A stretch of DNA of 64,000 nt from Paenibacillus foliorum (GCF_013141765.1 NZ_WHOD01000087.1:248001-312000), one strand, 5' to 3'. Shown: positions 16,505 to 25,391, numbered from the stretch's first letter. Made by a program: numbers and translations. Notes: generated by a model from the sequence alone, not told the origin.

Positions 16505-18050
16505 GGTATTACTGGTTGATGATGAACGGATAATATTGGAGGGCATCTCCAACGTAGTGGATTGGGCAAAAGCAGGGACAGAGCTAATGGGGACAGCCCG
16601 GAATGGGATTGAAGCCTATGATAAAGTACAATTGGACCCGCCCGATATTATTATAAGTGATATTAAAATGCCAGGGATGGATGGGCTTCAGCTGGCTGCC
16701 AAAATTACGGATAACTATCCTAATATTAAAATGGTCTTACTGTCAGGCTTCGGAGATTTCGAGTATGCTCGCTCAGCTATCCGTTATGGGGTTAAGCAGT
16801 ATTTATTGAAGCCCTGCAACGAAAATAAAATTGTTGAGGTTCTCCAACAGCTGGTCAAAGAGATTGAGCAGGAGGAGCAGCGCGAACAGTTCGTCAATAA
16901 TATGAGATATGGGCTGGAGAAGATACTTCCCCATGTTAAGGAACAGTTCTTAAAGGAATTTGTTACGAATAAAACGTATGGCAAGCGGGATTGGGACTAT
17001 TATCGCAATCTGTTTAAGCTGGATCTTGAGAATCATAAGGTTCGTTTAATCTTGTTTCAGCTTGAAGGGTACTTTGAGTTTGAGCATATGTTTGCCGTTA
17101 AAAATATTGCAGAGGATTTCTTGAAGAAGAAAATGCTATTAAGCTCGACAGTTGGCGAGCAGGTGTTGATAGTTGTAGAGGACTCTGAGCCTGTGAGTGA
17201 ACTGCATGATTGTATTAGTCTAATCCGAGAGACGTTTCTTCGTTATTACAAGATCGATCTTACGATTGCATTAAGCGAAGCGGATGAAATTACAAGAGCA
17301 AGAGCACTGTACAAACAAACATTGGAATGTTTAAATTATCGCTTTTATTTGGGAGAAGGAAGCTTAATTACGAAGCGTGACATCGTTGGAGTTGAGCAGC
17401 CAGAACCTTGTGAGCTTGTTTTCGACGAGGATAATCTAATGCTGCAAATCAAAACAGGCAATTGGGAGGAAGCTTCCGAGGAAATCGATCTCTTTTTTCT
17501 GAAGGTGGCGGGTTTGCGTTCTAATATCCTTACGGCTAAATCCTATGTTATTCAGCTGTTTATGGCCATGATTCGTCTTGGTGACGTGGATGCAATTCAT
17601 CAATATAGGGATAAACTGGTGACGCTGATGGATTTGGAGACACTGCAGACCATCCAATCCTTTTTCAAGGAGGTTGCCAACCAAATCACATTAAGAAATT
17701 ACGAGCAGATGAAAAATAAGCATAGCGCTATAGTGGACAAGGTTTTGGACATTATTAACGAGCATCTAGGAAATCCAGAACTGTCACTTAACGGGGTAGC
17801 TCAGCAAATCCTTTATATGAATCCTGACTATTTAGGCAAGCTGTTTAAAAAGGAAACGGGAGAAAAATTTTCGAACTATGTGATGAAAGCGAGAATTAAT
17901 AAGGCGACGGAATTGATTGGCCAAAAGTCCGATATTAAGATATTTGAGCTGGCTGAGCAGCTGGGTTTTGGGGATAATCCGCAATATTTTAGTCAAGTGT
18001 TTAAGAAATATACGGGCTGTACACCCTCTGAATATATCAAATCAAACTAA
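16497..18050 (+). CDS. YesN-type response regulator, AraC-family output domain
   Basis: 517-aa regulator. MYKVLLVDDERI opens the receiver, with acidic pair Asp8/Asp9, phospho-acceptor Asp55 in IISDIKMPGMDG and conserved Lys in YLLKPCN. The C-terminal AraC domain (last 100 residues) contains LGFGDNPQYFSQVFKKYTG and TPSEYI. ATG 16497 is preferred to an in-frame ATG 18 bases upstream because GGGGA lies at proper distance and MYKVLLVDDE is the normal beginning. It most likely binds the 21-bp-period repeats before 18163, 19824 and 21362. Confidence 0.92.
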   Translation: MYKVLLVDDERIILEGISNVVDWAKAGTELMGTARNGIEAYDKVQLDPPDIIISDIKMPGMDGLQLAAKITDNYPNIKMVLLSGFGDFEYARSAIRYGVKQYLLKPCNENKIVEVLQQLVKEIEQEEQREQFVNNMRYGLEKILPHVKEQFLKEFVTNKTYGKRDWDYYRNLFKLDLENHKVRLILFQLEGYFEFEHMFAVKNIAEDFLKKKMLLSSTVGEQVLIVVEDSEPVSELHDCISLIRETFLRYYKIDLTIALSEADEITRARALYKQTLECLNYRFYLGEGSLITKRDIVGVEQPEPCELVFDEDNLMLQIKTGNWEEASEEIDLFFLKVAGLRSNILTAKSYVIQLFMAMIRLGDVDAIHQYRDKLVTLMDLETLQTIQSFFKEVANQITLRNYEQMKNKHSAIVDKVLDIINEHLGNPELSLNGVAQQILYMNPDYLGKLFKKETGEKFSNYVMKARINKATELIGQKSDIKIFELAEQLGFGDNPQYFSQVFKKYTGCTPSEYIKSN

Positions 18051-18055
18051 TAATC

Positions 18056-18119
18056 CTCTGTTTTTTTAACAAGAATGACGGTTTTTTGAATTTATAAACT
18101 ATTCAGATAGGGGGATAAT
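18056..18119 (+). promoter_or_regulatory. Regulator site A and -10 for the first tandem binding protein
   Basis: CTCTGTTTTTTTAA (18056-18069) and GACGGTTTTTTGAA (18077-18090) are offset by 21 bp and match at 10 of 14 positions. GATAAT at 18114-18119 serves as -10, 23 bases after the second repeat; the -35 position (TTTATA) is poor. The same arrangement occurs at 19724-19786 and 21240-21302. Confidence 0.6.
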
Positions 18120-18162
18120 AGGGATAGAAATTGCAACGCTCACACATGGGGAGGATACAGAG

Positions 18163-19476
18163 ATGAAGAAAGGCTTAACAATGATCTTATCGGCTTCGTT
18201 GCTATTAACTGCTGCGGGCTGTGGTGGAACTGGCGGTAATACAGCACAAAAGCCAGCTGATGCTGTTGCTGGAGGAAGCAAGGAGCCTGTAAAGCTTAGA
18301 ATTGCGTGGTGGGGTGGACAAGCAAGACATGACTACACGTTGAAGGTTATTGAGTTGTACCAACAGAAAAATCCTAACGTCAAGATAGAGGCTGAATATG
18401 CAGCATTTGATGACTACTGGAAGAAGCTGGCGCCACAAGCCGCGGCGAATGATATGCCGGATATTATTCAGATGGACCTTTCTTACTTGAGTCAATACGG
18501 CGGAAGAAATCAATTAGAAGATTTGCGTCCTTATACCAAAAACAATACGATTGATGTAAGCGCAGTATCGCCTAATACTCTTAGCACAGGAGAGTTGAAT
18601 GGAAGCCTTTACCAAATTACTCTAGGGGTTAATGCACTAAGTGCGACAGCCGATCCTGAGCTTGTGAAAAAAGCCGGAGCGACTATGCCTGCCAAGGATT
18701 GGACTTGGGACGATATGGAAGCAATGGGCAAACAGCTGAAATCTAGCGGTAAGCTTCTGGCTGACTATTTGCGATATGAAGTATTCTTCAATTACTACCT
18801 GCGTTCGGTAGATCAGAAGCTGTATGCAGCGGACGGAGCAAGCCTTGGCTACACGGACGATAAGCCGTTTATCGATTATTATAAGCGCTACCAAAGAATG
18901 TATGATGCAGGCTATTTCCTGAGCTTGGATAAGCTGGCACAGAAGAAGTCTACGCCTGAGGATGACGAGATGGTTCTTGGCAACTCATTCGCATCCTTCG
19001 CATGGTCCAATCAGTATGTAGCTTGGTCTGGCGCTGCTAAACGTCCTACTGAATTGATTCCGATCCCAGGCCCGAATGTTAAGAAAGGCTTGTTCTTGAA
19101 ATCGAGCATGGGCTTCTCCGTAACTAAGAATTCGAAGCAAAAGGAAGAAGCGGCGAAATTCATTAACTTCTTCGTTAACGATATCGATGCGAACAAAATT
19201 ATTAAAGGTGAGCGCGGCGTGCCGATTTCATCCAAGGTGAAAGATTCATTGAAGCCAATTCTTACACCTGAAGAGGTTAAAGTATTTGATTATGTAGCTT
19301 GGGCAGAAAATAATAGCAGCCCGTCCGATCCTCCGAACCCAGTTGGTTCCGTTGAAGTTGAAAAGCTGTTGAAGGATTTGAGCGAGCAAGTTCTTTACAA
19401 AAAAATCACGGTTGAGGATGCTGCGGTTAAGTTCCGTAAAGATGCCAACGCCATTCTTGCTAAAAATAAAAAGTAA
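18163..19476 (+). CDS. Sugar ABC transporter substrate-binding lipoprotein, copy 1
   Basis: 437-aa family 1 solute-binding protein. Signal MKKGLTMILSASLLL ends in lipobox TAAGC with Cys20 as lipid anchor. The mature domain starts RIAWWGGQARHDYTLKVIEL and contains FAWSNQY and the C-terminal DYVAWAENNSSPSDPPNP. It is closely similar, over its whole length, to the next gene, a tandem duplication. It sits between its regulator pair and the permeases and has its own promoter and terminator. YesO-like by context (rhamnogalacturonan oligosaccharide binding), not proven. Confidence 0.92.
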   Translation: MKKGLTMILSASLLLTAAGCGGTGGNTAQKPADAVAGGSKEPVKLRIAWWGGQARHDYTLKVIELYQQKNPNVKIEAEYAAFDDYWKKLAPQAAANDMPDIIQMDLSYLSQYGGRNQLEDLRPYTKNNTIDVSAVSPNTLSTGELNGSLYQITLGVNALSATADPELVKKAGATMPAKDWTWDDMEAMGKQLKSSGKLLADYLRYEVFFNYYLRSVDQKLYAADGASLGYTDDKPFIDYYKRYQRMYDAGYFLSLDKLAQKKSTPEDDEMVLGNSFASFAWSNQYVAWSGAAKRPTELIPIPGPNVKKGLFLKSSMGFSVTKNSKQKEEAAKFINFFVNDIDANKIIKGERGVPISSKVKDSLKPILTPEEVKVFDYVAWAENNSSPSDPPNPVGSVEVEKLLKDLSEQVLYKKITVEDAAVKFRKDANAILAKNKK

Positions 19477-19487
19477 GTGCTTGCAGG

Positions 19488-19523
19488 ATCAGAGCTGCCT
19501 TGATGGCGGTTCTGATTTTTTTT
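19488..19523 (+). terminator. Rho-independent terminator after binding protein copy 1
   Basis: ATCAGAGCTGCC pairs with GGCGGTTCTGAT (two G-T pairs), five-base loop, then eight T residues. Strong enough to isolate copy 1 from copy 2. Confidence 0.88.
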
Positions 19524-19710
19524 ATTGCGAAATGGATCAATAGTAACCGAACTTGAATTCGAACTATACTCCCTGGGAGAATTAATCTTATATTCGGTTT
19601 TATCTCGAAAATTTATTCGCATTACATGTAAAAGAGTTAACTCTTTTACAAACAAGCCAAACCCATGCTAGACAAGGGTAATTGCGAATAGTAAAATACA
19701 TACAATTCAG

Positions 19711-19786
19711 TGTTTTTTGAATAGTCTGATTTTTGAACAAAAAAGACGGATTTTTAACTTCTTTTTTATTCAGGGAAATGGATAAT
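19711..19786 (+). promoter_or_regulatory. Regulator site B and -10 for the second tandem binding protein
   Basis: GTCTGATTTTTGAA (19724-19737) and GACGGATTTTTAAC (19745-19758) are offset by 21 bp. A third partial copy, TGTTTTTTGAA, lies at 19711-19721. GATAAT (19781-19786) follows 22 bases after the second repeat. The upstream half of this gap (19524-19710) shows nothing else recognisable. Confidence 0.6.
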
Positions 19787-19823
19787 TAATAAAGTATTCA
19801 GTTAATAAGGGGAGGCGTTAGAA

Positions 19824-21164
19824 ATGAAGAAAGCGCTAACATTAATGGTATCTCTGTCTATGTTATTAACCGCTGCAGGCTGCGGTGGAGCAACGCCTCC
19901 GGCATCTGGCGGTAATGATGCCGCCAACAAAACAACACCGGCAACGACACCGGCCGCCACGGCATCTAAAGAGCCGGTGAAGCTTCGCATCGCGTGGTGG
20001 GGCGGTCAGGCGAGACATGATTATACTTTGAAAATCATTGAGCTGTACCAGCAAAAAAATCCAAACGTTAAGTTCGAAGCCGAGTATGCTGCATTTGATG
20101 ATTACTGGAAGAAACTAGCCCCCCAAGCAGCAGCAAACGATTTGCCCGACATTATACAAATGGATGACGCCTACATCAGCCAATTTGGTGGAAGAGGCCA
20201 ATTGGAGGATTTGCGTCCTTATATGGAAAAAGGCTCACTGGACAAAAGCTCGATTGCTCCAGGCTTCCTGAAAATTGGAGAATACGATGGCAAGCAGTAC
20301 CAAATTACATTAGGTGTTAACGCACTTGGTGCAACCGTAGATGCTGAGATGCTGAAGAAAGCGGGAGGCACCGTACCTGCGAAGGATTGGACTTGGGACG
20401 ACATGGAGGCTGCTGCTGCGAAGCTAAAGGCTAGCGGTAAGCTGATAGGTGACCGTCTCGATTATAAGACGTTCTTCCCGTACTACTTGCGTTCAGTTGA
20501 TCAAAGAATCTACAATGCCGATGGAACCGGTCTAGGCTATGCCGATGATAAACCTTTTATCGATTATTTTAAGCGCTACCAAAAGTGGTTTGACGCCGGA
20601 TACGTACTTCCGTTAGATAAATTGGCACAGAAGAAATTCACGCCTGAAGATGACGAAATGGTGTTGGGCAACGCATTCGGTACCTTTGCTTGGTCGAATC
20701 AGTACATTGCTTTTAACGCAGCGGCCAAACGTCCGACTGAATTGATACCGCCTCCAGGACCCAATGGTAAAAAGGCTTTATTCCTGAAGTCTAGTCAAGG
20801 TTTATCCGTTACCAAAGGCTCTAAAAATAAAGAAGAAGCAATCAAATTTGTTAACTTTTTTATTAATGATATCGAAGCTCACAAGATTATGAAAGGCGAG
20901 CGCGGCGTTCCTATTAACTCGAAAATACAAGAAGCGTTGAAGCCGCTTCTGAAACCGGAAGAAATTAAAATTTTCGATTATGTGGCATGGGCAGAAGCGA
21001 ACAGCAGCCCGAATGACCCGCCATACCCAGTAGGCTCGGTTGAAGTATTGAAATCACTGCAAGATGTAACTGAGCAAATTCTTTATAAGAAGATTTCGGT
21101 AGAAGACGGTGCAGCTAAGTTCAGGAAAGAAGCTAACGCCATTCTTGTTAAAAACAAAAAGTAA
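19824..21164 (+). CDS. Sugar ABC transporter substrate-binding lipoprotein, copy 2
   Basis: 446-aa paralogue of the preceding gene. Signal MKKALTLMVSLSMLL with lipobox TAAGC, then a Thr/Ala/Pro linker that is longer than in copy 1, then RIAWWGGQARHDYTLKIIEL. Near-identical blocks include YAAFDDYWKKLAPQAAAND and KPFIDYFKRYQ. Differences concentrate in the linker and around residues 130-160 and 240-260, so ligand range may differ. ATG 19824 follows AAGGGGAGG. A cre-like box covers its stop codon. Confidence 0.92.
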   Translation: MKKALTLMVSLSMLLTAAGCGGATPPASGGNDAANKTTPATTPAATASKEPVKLRIAWWGGQARHDYTLKIIELYQQKNPNVKFEAEYAAFDDYWKKLAPQAAANDLPDIIQMDDAYISQFGGRGQLEDLRPYMEKGSLDKSSIAPGFLKIGEYDGKQYQITLGVNALGATVDAEMLKKAGGTVPAKDWTWDDMEAAAAKLKASGKLIGDRLDYKTFFPYYLRSVDQRIYNADGTGLGYADDKPFIDYFKRYQKWFDAGYVLPLDKLAQKKFTPEDDEMVLGNAFGTFAWSNQYIAFNAAAKRPTELIPPPGPNGKKALFLKSSQGLSVTKGSKNKEEAIKFVNFFINDIEAHKIMKGERGVPINSKIQEALKPLLKPEEIKIFDYVAWAEANSSPNDPPYPVGSVEVLKSLQDVTEQILYKKISVEDGAAKFRKEANAILVKNKK

Positions 21165-21173
21165 GCGTTAACA
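21160..21173. promoter_or_regulatory. cre-like box at the end of binding protein copy 2
   Basis: AGTAAGCGTTAACA matches the cre consensus TGWAARCGYTWWCA at 13 of 14 positions. It overlaps the stop codon of the upstream gene, ahead of the permease promoter. Confidence 0.4.
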
Positions 21174-21219
21174 GGGTTGGGACAGCATCTAGATGTTGCT
21201 TTCCAGCCCTTTTTCTTTC
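21173..21219 (+). terminator. Terminator between binding protein copy 2 and the permeases
   Basis: AGGGTTGG pairs with CCAGCCCT (one G-T pair); an inner AGCATC/GATGTTGCT helix extends the stem; TTTTTCTTTC follows. Separates binding protein transcription from permease transcription. Confidence 0.75.
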
Positions 21220-21239
21220 ACATGAATTGAACGGTGGGA

Positions 21240-21302
21240 GTCGGTTTTTTGAACAAAATGAACGGTTTTTTGCCTTCCTATACCATCAGGAATCTATATA
21301 AT
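21240..21302 (+). promoter_or_regulatory. Regulator site C and -10 for the permease operon
   Basis: GTCGGTTTTTTGAA (21240-21253) and AACGGTTTTTTGCC (21261-21274), offset 21 bp; TATAAT at 21297-21302 lies 22 bases after the second repeat, as in site B. The -35 region is poor, consistent with activator dependence. Confidence 0.62.
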
Positions 21303-21361
21303 TAAGGAAGAAAAGGTTAGCAATATTAATCGTACACTACTTGCATGAGGAGTTGAAATTC

Positions 21362-22261
21362 ATGAAGCTACGGGAAAACGATAATGTGGTAGGTTACGTA
21401 TTTGCCGCACCGTTCATACTAGGTTTTCTTATTTTCACAATGTATCCGATATTGTCCTCTTTGTTTTATTCCTTTACTGAATACAACTTGATGGAGTCTC
21501 CAAAATGGATCGGATTAGCTAATTATGAAAAAATATTTCTAGATGACGAGAAGATATGGAAGTCCTTCGAGGTGACCTTTACGTATGTTCTAGCAAGCGT
21601 TCCACTTCGTTTAGGCTTTGCTCTCATTGTTGCGATGCTGCTCAATAAAGCAATTAGCGGCATTGGCGTTTACCGCTCGGCTTACTATTTGCCGTCTCTA
21701 ATTGGTGGTAGTGTTGCGGTTTCCATTATGTGGACGCAAATTTTTGGAGATAAGGGACTTTTAAATTCTTCATTGGGTTTAATCGGTATTCACACCGACA
21801 CTTCTTGGATAGGCAGTCCCGGCACGGCATTGTGGACTTTAATAGCGTTATCTGTGTGGCAGTTTGGGTCATCCATGCTGATTTTCCTGGCAGGCTTGAA
21901 AAACATCCCGATCTCCTATTATGAAGCTGCAGGCGTGGATGGAGCGAATGCATGGCATCGCTTTTTCAAAATTACATTGCCGCTGCTTAGCCCTATCATT
22001 TTGTTTAATCTTATCATGCAGACAATTTCAGCTTTCATGACTTTTACACCGGCCTATATTATTTCCCGGGGCGAGGGCGGACCGCTCGATAATACACTTT
22101 TATATTCTCTTTATTTATACCGCAGAGCGTTCGTATTCTTTGAAATGGGATATGCATCCGCGATGGCTTGGATCATGCTGATTATCGTTGGAGTTATCGC
22201 ACTGGTTATTTTCAAAACATCTAAGTATTGGGTTCACTACGAGTCGAAGGAGGCGAAGTAG
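21362..22261 (+). CDS. Sugar ABC transporter permease, MalF/LplB type
   Basis: 299-aa permease with six predicted helices and EAA loop EAAGVDGANAWHRFFKITLP near residues 190-210. ATG 21362 follows GAGGAG at about 10 bases; a TTG seven codons upstream is in frame but sits before that ribosome binding site. YesP-like by context. Pairs with the next gene; AAGGAGG for the partner lies inside its last codons. Confidence 0.92.
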   Translation: MKLRENDNVVGYVFAAPFILGFLIFTMYPILSSLFYSFTEYNLMESPKWIGLANYEKIFLDDEKIWKSFEVTFTYVLASVPLRLGFALIVAMLLNKAISGIGVYRSAYYLPSLIGGSVAVSIMWTQIFGDKGLLNSSLGLIGIHTDTSWIGSPGTALWTLIALSVWQFGSSMLIFLAGLKNIPISYYEAAGVDGANAWHRFFKITLPLLSPIILFNLIMQTISAFMTFTPAYIISRGEGGPLDNTLLYSLYLYRRAFVFFEMGYASAMAWIMLIIVGVIALVIFKTSKYWVHYESKEAK

Positions 22262-22262
22262 C

Positions 22263-23108
22263 ATGACGTTCGGTAACACTCAAATCAAATCGCTCCTTTA
22301 CCACTTGATGGTAGGCGGGATAGCTCTTCTTATGCTTTACCCGATTCTCTGGCTAGTTGCCAGCTCGCTGAAGCCTAATGATGAAATTTTTTCTACTGCC
22401 TACAGCTTAATTCCAAGCCGCTTGGACTTTAATAACTATGTTACAGGTTGGAAGGGCTTCGCTGGCAACACATTTAGCACCTTTTTCAAAAACTCATTCA
22501 TTATCGTTATTTTATCGACTATAGGCGCAGTTGCTTCTTCTGCTCTGGTAGCGTACGGATTAGCTAGAATTCCTTTCAAAGGAAAAGCTTTCTGGTTCGG
22601 CTGTGTCATGATGACGATGATGCTGCCGCATGATGTAACTATCATTCCTCAGTATGTAATGTTTGCAAAGCTTGGTTGGCTGTCTTCCTTTAAGCCGATT
22701 ATCATTCCTAGCTTTTTCGGATATCCGTTCTTTATCTTTTTGATTATGCAGTTTATCCGTACCATACCGCACGAGATGGATGAGGCCGCCAAGATAGATG
22801 GATGCAATAAGTATACAATCTTCTTCAGAATCATTGTTCCGCTTATTGTTCCTTCATTAGTGACATCTACGATTTTCTCGTTTTATTGGAAATGGGATGA
22901 TTTCATCAATCCGCTGCTTTACTTGAGCAAGCCTTCGTTGTATCCGGTATCGCTTGCATTGAAATTATTTCTTGATGGAGATTCACTCAACAACTGGGGC
23001 GGAATGTTCGCGATGTCAACAGCTTCGCTTCTTCCAATTATTATCGTATTCTTTATCTTCCAGAAATTTATTGTGGAAGGCATCAGCACCAGTGGGTTGA
23101 AAGGTTAA
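22263..23108 (+). CDS. Sugar ABC transporter permease, MalG/YtcP type
   Basis: 281-aa permease starting MTFGNTQIKSLLYHLMVGG. Six helices; EAA loop DEAAKIDGCNKYTIFFRIIVP near residues 180-200. ATG 22263 lies one base after the stop of its partner and 9 bases after AAGGAGG. YesQ-like by context. The locus has no ATPase, as in the B. subtilis yes cluster, where a shared MsmX-type ATPase energises transport. Confidence 0.92.
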   Translation: MTFGNTQIKSLLYHLMVGGIALLMLYPILWLVASSLKPNDEIFSTAYSLIPSRLDFNNYVTGWKGFAGNTFSTFFKNSFIIVILSTIGAVASSALVAYGLARIPFKGKAFWFGCVMMTMMLPHDVTIIPQYVMFAKLGWLSSFKPIIIPSFFGYPFFIFLIMQFIRTIPHEMDEAAKIDGCNKYTIFFRIIVPLIVPSLVTSTIFSFYWKWDDFINPLLYLSKPSLYPVSLALKLFLDGDSLNNWGGMFAMSTASLLPIIIVFFIFQKFIVEGISTSGLKG

Positions 23109-23147
23109 TGATAGATGAATAGGGAGACTTTAGGGGGAGATTTAGAG

Positions 23148-24173
23148 ATGCCAGCATTACAATTTGATGAAAATGAAATTCGTGAAGTGATTGATAGAGT
23201 CGTTCACCGTACATTCCAAATGGACTTTAACTGGGATTGGCCAGGTGGCGTGGCGTTTTACGGCGTAACAGAGGCTTATGAAGCGACGGGCAAGCAAGAA
23301 TATCTGGATCTGTTAAAAGCTTGGATAGATGAGCAGCTTGAAGATGGTCTGCCGAAATTAACTGTAAACGCAGTTTCAGTCGGTCATTCACTGCTAAGCC
23401 TGTATAAAGCTACTGGGGAAGACAAATATATTGAATATGCTATACAAATGGCAGATTTCTTAAAGAATGATGCAGTGCGGTTTGCAGATGGTATTTTCCA
23501 GCACACGGTTAACTCGGAAGACTATAACTTTCCTGAGCAGGCGTGGGTGGATACGATGTTTATGGCTGGATACTTTCTCGTTCGAATCGGTACGATGTTG
23601 AACCGTGCGGATTATTTAGAGGATGGAATCAAGCAATACCATGGACATGAGGAATTTTTGCAAGACCCGGCAACGAATCTGTATTATCACGGCTGGGATC
23701 ACCTGGAACAAAGCCATATGTCGGGTATTTACTGGGCGCGGGGAAATTCTTGGGCGGCTATCACAATGGCAAGGGCGCTTAAGCATATTCATGTTACACA
23801 TCCATCATTTATGATTATAGAAGGATCTCTGCGTGATCAACTGAGCGCACTAGTGCGGCTGCAGGCGGATTCAGGCTTGTGGCACACGATTGTAAACGAC
23901 CCAACTTCGTATACCGAGACATCCGGCTCGGCGGGAATCGCAGCAGCATTAATTTCAAGCGGCAAGATGTACAATAAGTACGTTAATAAGTCCATTGTGG
24001 GCATTTTGGACCGTATCACTGAAGAGGGCTCCGTAGGGGGCGTATCTGCTGGAACCGCGGTTATGCGTGATGCGGATGGCTACAAAGGCGTACCTCATAA
24101 GCGGGTTCAAGGCTGGGGGCAAGGATTGGCATTAACTTTCCTATCATCCCTGCTCTCACGCAAGGAGTTTTAA
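23148..24173 (+). CDS. GH105 unsaturated rhamnogalacturonyl hydrolase
   Basis: 341-aa cytoplasmic glycoside hydrolase of family 88/105 (YteR/YesR type). It removes the 4,5-unsaturated galacturonic acid left at the non-reducing end of oligosaccharides by rhamnogalacturonan lyases. The (alpha/alpha)6 barrel is indicated by repeated helices; the catalytic acid is probably Asp135 in EQAWVDTMFMAG, and SGIYWARGNSWAA and RVQGWGQGLAL are family signatures. ATG 23148 follows GGGGGAGA; an in-frame ATG at 23115 would precede that site. Directly downstream of the permeases, so it acts on imported oligosaccharide. Confidence 0.92.
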   Translation: MPALQFDENEIREVIDRVVHRTFQMDFNWDWPGGVAFYGVTEAYEATGKQEYLDLLKAWIDEQLEDGLPKLTVNAVSVGHSLLSLYKATGEDKYIEYAIQMADFLKNDAVRFADGIFQHTVNSEDYNFPEQAWVDTMFMAGYFLVRIGTMLNRADYLEDGIKQYHGHEEFLQDPATNLYYHGWDHLEQSHMSGIYWARGNSWAAITMARALKHIHVTHPSFMIIEGSLRDQLSALVRLQADSGLWHTIVNDPTSYTETSGSAGIAAALISSGKMYNKYVNKSIVGILDRITEEGSVGGVSAGTAVMRDADGYKGVPHKRVQGWGQGLALTFLSSLLSRKEF

Positions 24174-24187
24174 TTGTAAGAGATTTG

Positions 24188-24216
24188 ACCGCCGTTAGTT
24201 TTATACGGCGGTTTTT
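24188..24216 (+). terminator. Rho-independent terminator after the GH105 gene
   Basis: ACCGCCGT and ACGGCGGT form an 8-bp stem with a nine-base loop, followed by TTTT. It closes the permease-hydrolase unit. Confidence 0.85.
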
Positions 24217-24231
24217 GTGTATAGTAGAATG

Positions 24232-24255
24232 AGAAAGATAGAAAGATAGAAAGAT
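24232..24255. repeat. Three tandem copies of AGAAAGAT
   Basis: Three exact 8-bp units lie just before the ribosome binding site of the esterase gene at 24279. Copy number could vary by slippage and alter the leader. Confidence 0.6.
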
Positions 24256-24278
24256 AAACTATGGGGGAGGTTATATAG

Positions 24279-25391
24279 ATGAACAAGGAGTTCAAGTTTG
24301 ATTTTGGCGTAAGCCTTGCAGTTTCTGGATATATTAAAATTGGACAACAATCGATCTATGATGCTGCAAAGGGCTATGGCTTTGAGGATGTAAGCCGTGT
24401 ATATGCAATTGAGCGGGAAGCATCTGAGGCAGGTGCGCTTCGAAGTGACTTCTGCATCCCTTTGGAAACGGCATTTATCGTGGATGTGCCGAACGGCAAT
24501 TATACGGTTTCTGTAATGATGGGGGATACGCTAACCGCAACAGAAACGACTATCAAATCAGGTGAGGGCCGCCTTCTTATACATAAGCTGCAAACAGCTG
24601 CGGGCCAGTTTGTTAAGCGCAGCATTGGCGTGCATGTCGCTGACGGGCAGCTTAAGCTCATGTTCTCGGGCATCGCGCCACGGATCAACTCGCTAGAGAT
24701 CAAAGCCAGCTCTCAGATCGTTACCGTTTATTTAGCAGGAGACTCTACGGTGACCGATCAAGCGCTGGATGGATATCCATATGCTGGATGGGGACAGATG
24801 CTGCCGCATTATTTGAATGCAAGCGCCGCTGTGGCCAATCATGCTATGTCGGGTCGGAGCTCCAAAAGCTTTATAGATGAAGGACGGCTTGAGGCTATTT
24901 TTCAGCTCATTCAGCCCAATGATTATTTGCTTATCCAATTCGGTCATAATGACCAGAAGCCGGATGAAGAACGACGTACTGAGCCTGAAACGACATACAA
25001 GCAATACTTGAAAAAGTACATTGACGGAGCTCGGGAGCGGGGCGCTGTTCCCGTGCTAATAACGCCGGTCCATCGACGTTTTTTTGATGAGAAGGGATGT
25101 ATCGTGAATACGCACGGCGATTATTTGCAGGCCGTCAAGGAATTGGGACAAGCGGAGCAGGTGCCAGTCATAGACTTGGCCGAGAAAACTCGACTGCTTT
25201 ATGAGTCTTATGGGGATGAGCGCTCCAAGACGCTGTTTATGTGGGCGGTGCCGGGAGAATTCCCGAATCATCCTACAGGAGCACGCGACAACACCCACTT
25301 TCAAGAGGTGGGAGCGATTCAAGTCGCTAAGCTTGTAGTTGAAGGGATTAGAGAGCAGCAGCTTAATCCGTTGATGTTGTTTTTGCATTAG
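24279..25391 (+). CDS. CE12-type rhamnogalacturonan acetylesterase (SGNH hydrolase)
   Basis: 370 aa. An N-terminal beta-sandwich (residues 1-145, beginning FKFDFG) resembles the carbohydrate-binding-like domain found in this family. The SGNH/GDSL hydrolase follows: Ser156 in LAGDSTVTD, Gly in HAMSGRSSKSF, Asn in FGHNDQKP, and the Asp-His pair in DNTHFQEVGA near the C-terminus. It should remove acetyl groups from galacturonate of rhamnogalacturonan (YesT/RhgT type). No signal peptide is seen, so it likely works on imported oligosaccharides with the GH105 enzyme. ATG 24279 follows GGGGGAGG. Confidence 0.9.
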   Translation: MNKEFKFDFGVSLAVSGYIKIGQQSIYDAAKGYGFEDVSRVYAIEREASEAGALRSDFCIPLETAFIVDVPNGNYTVSVMMGDTLTATETTIKSGEGRLLIHKLQTAAGQFVKRSIGVHVADGQLKLMFSGIAPRINSLEIKASSQIVTVYLAGDSTVTDQALDGYPYAGWGQMLPHYLNASAAVANHAMSGRSSKSFIDEGRLEAIFQLIQPNDYLLIQFGHNDQKPDEERRTEPETTYKQYLKKYIDGARERGAVPVLITPVHRRFFDEKGCIVNTHGDYLQAVKELGQAEQVPVIDLAEKTRLLYESYGDERSKTLFMWAVPGEFPNHPTGARDNTHFQEVGAIQVAKLVVEGIREQQLNPLMLFLH

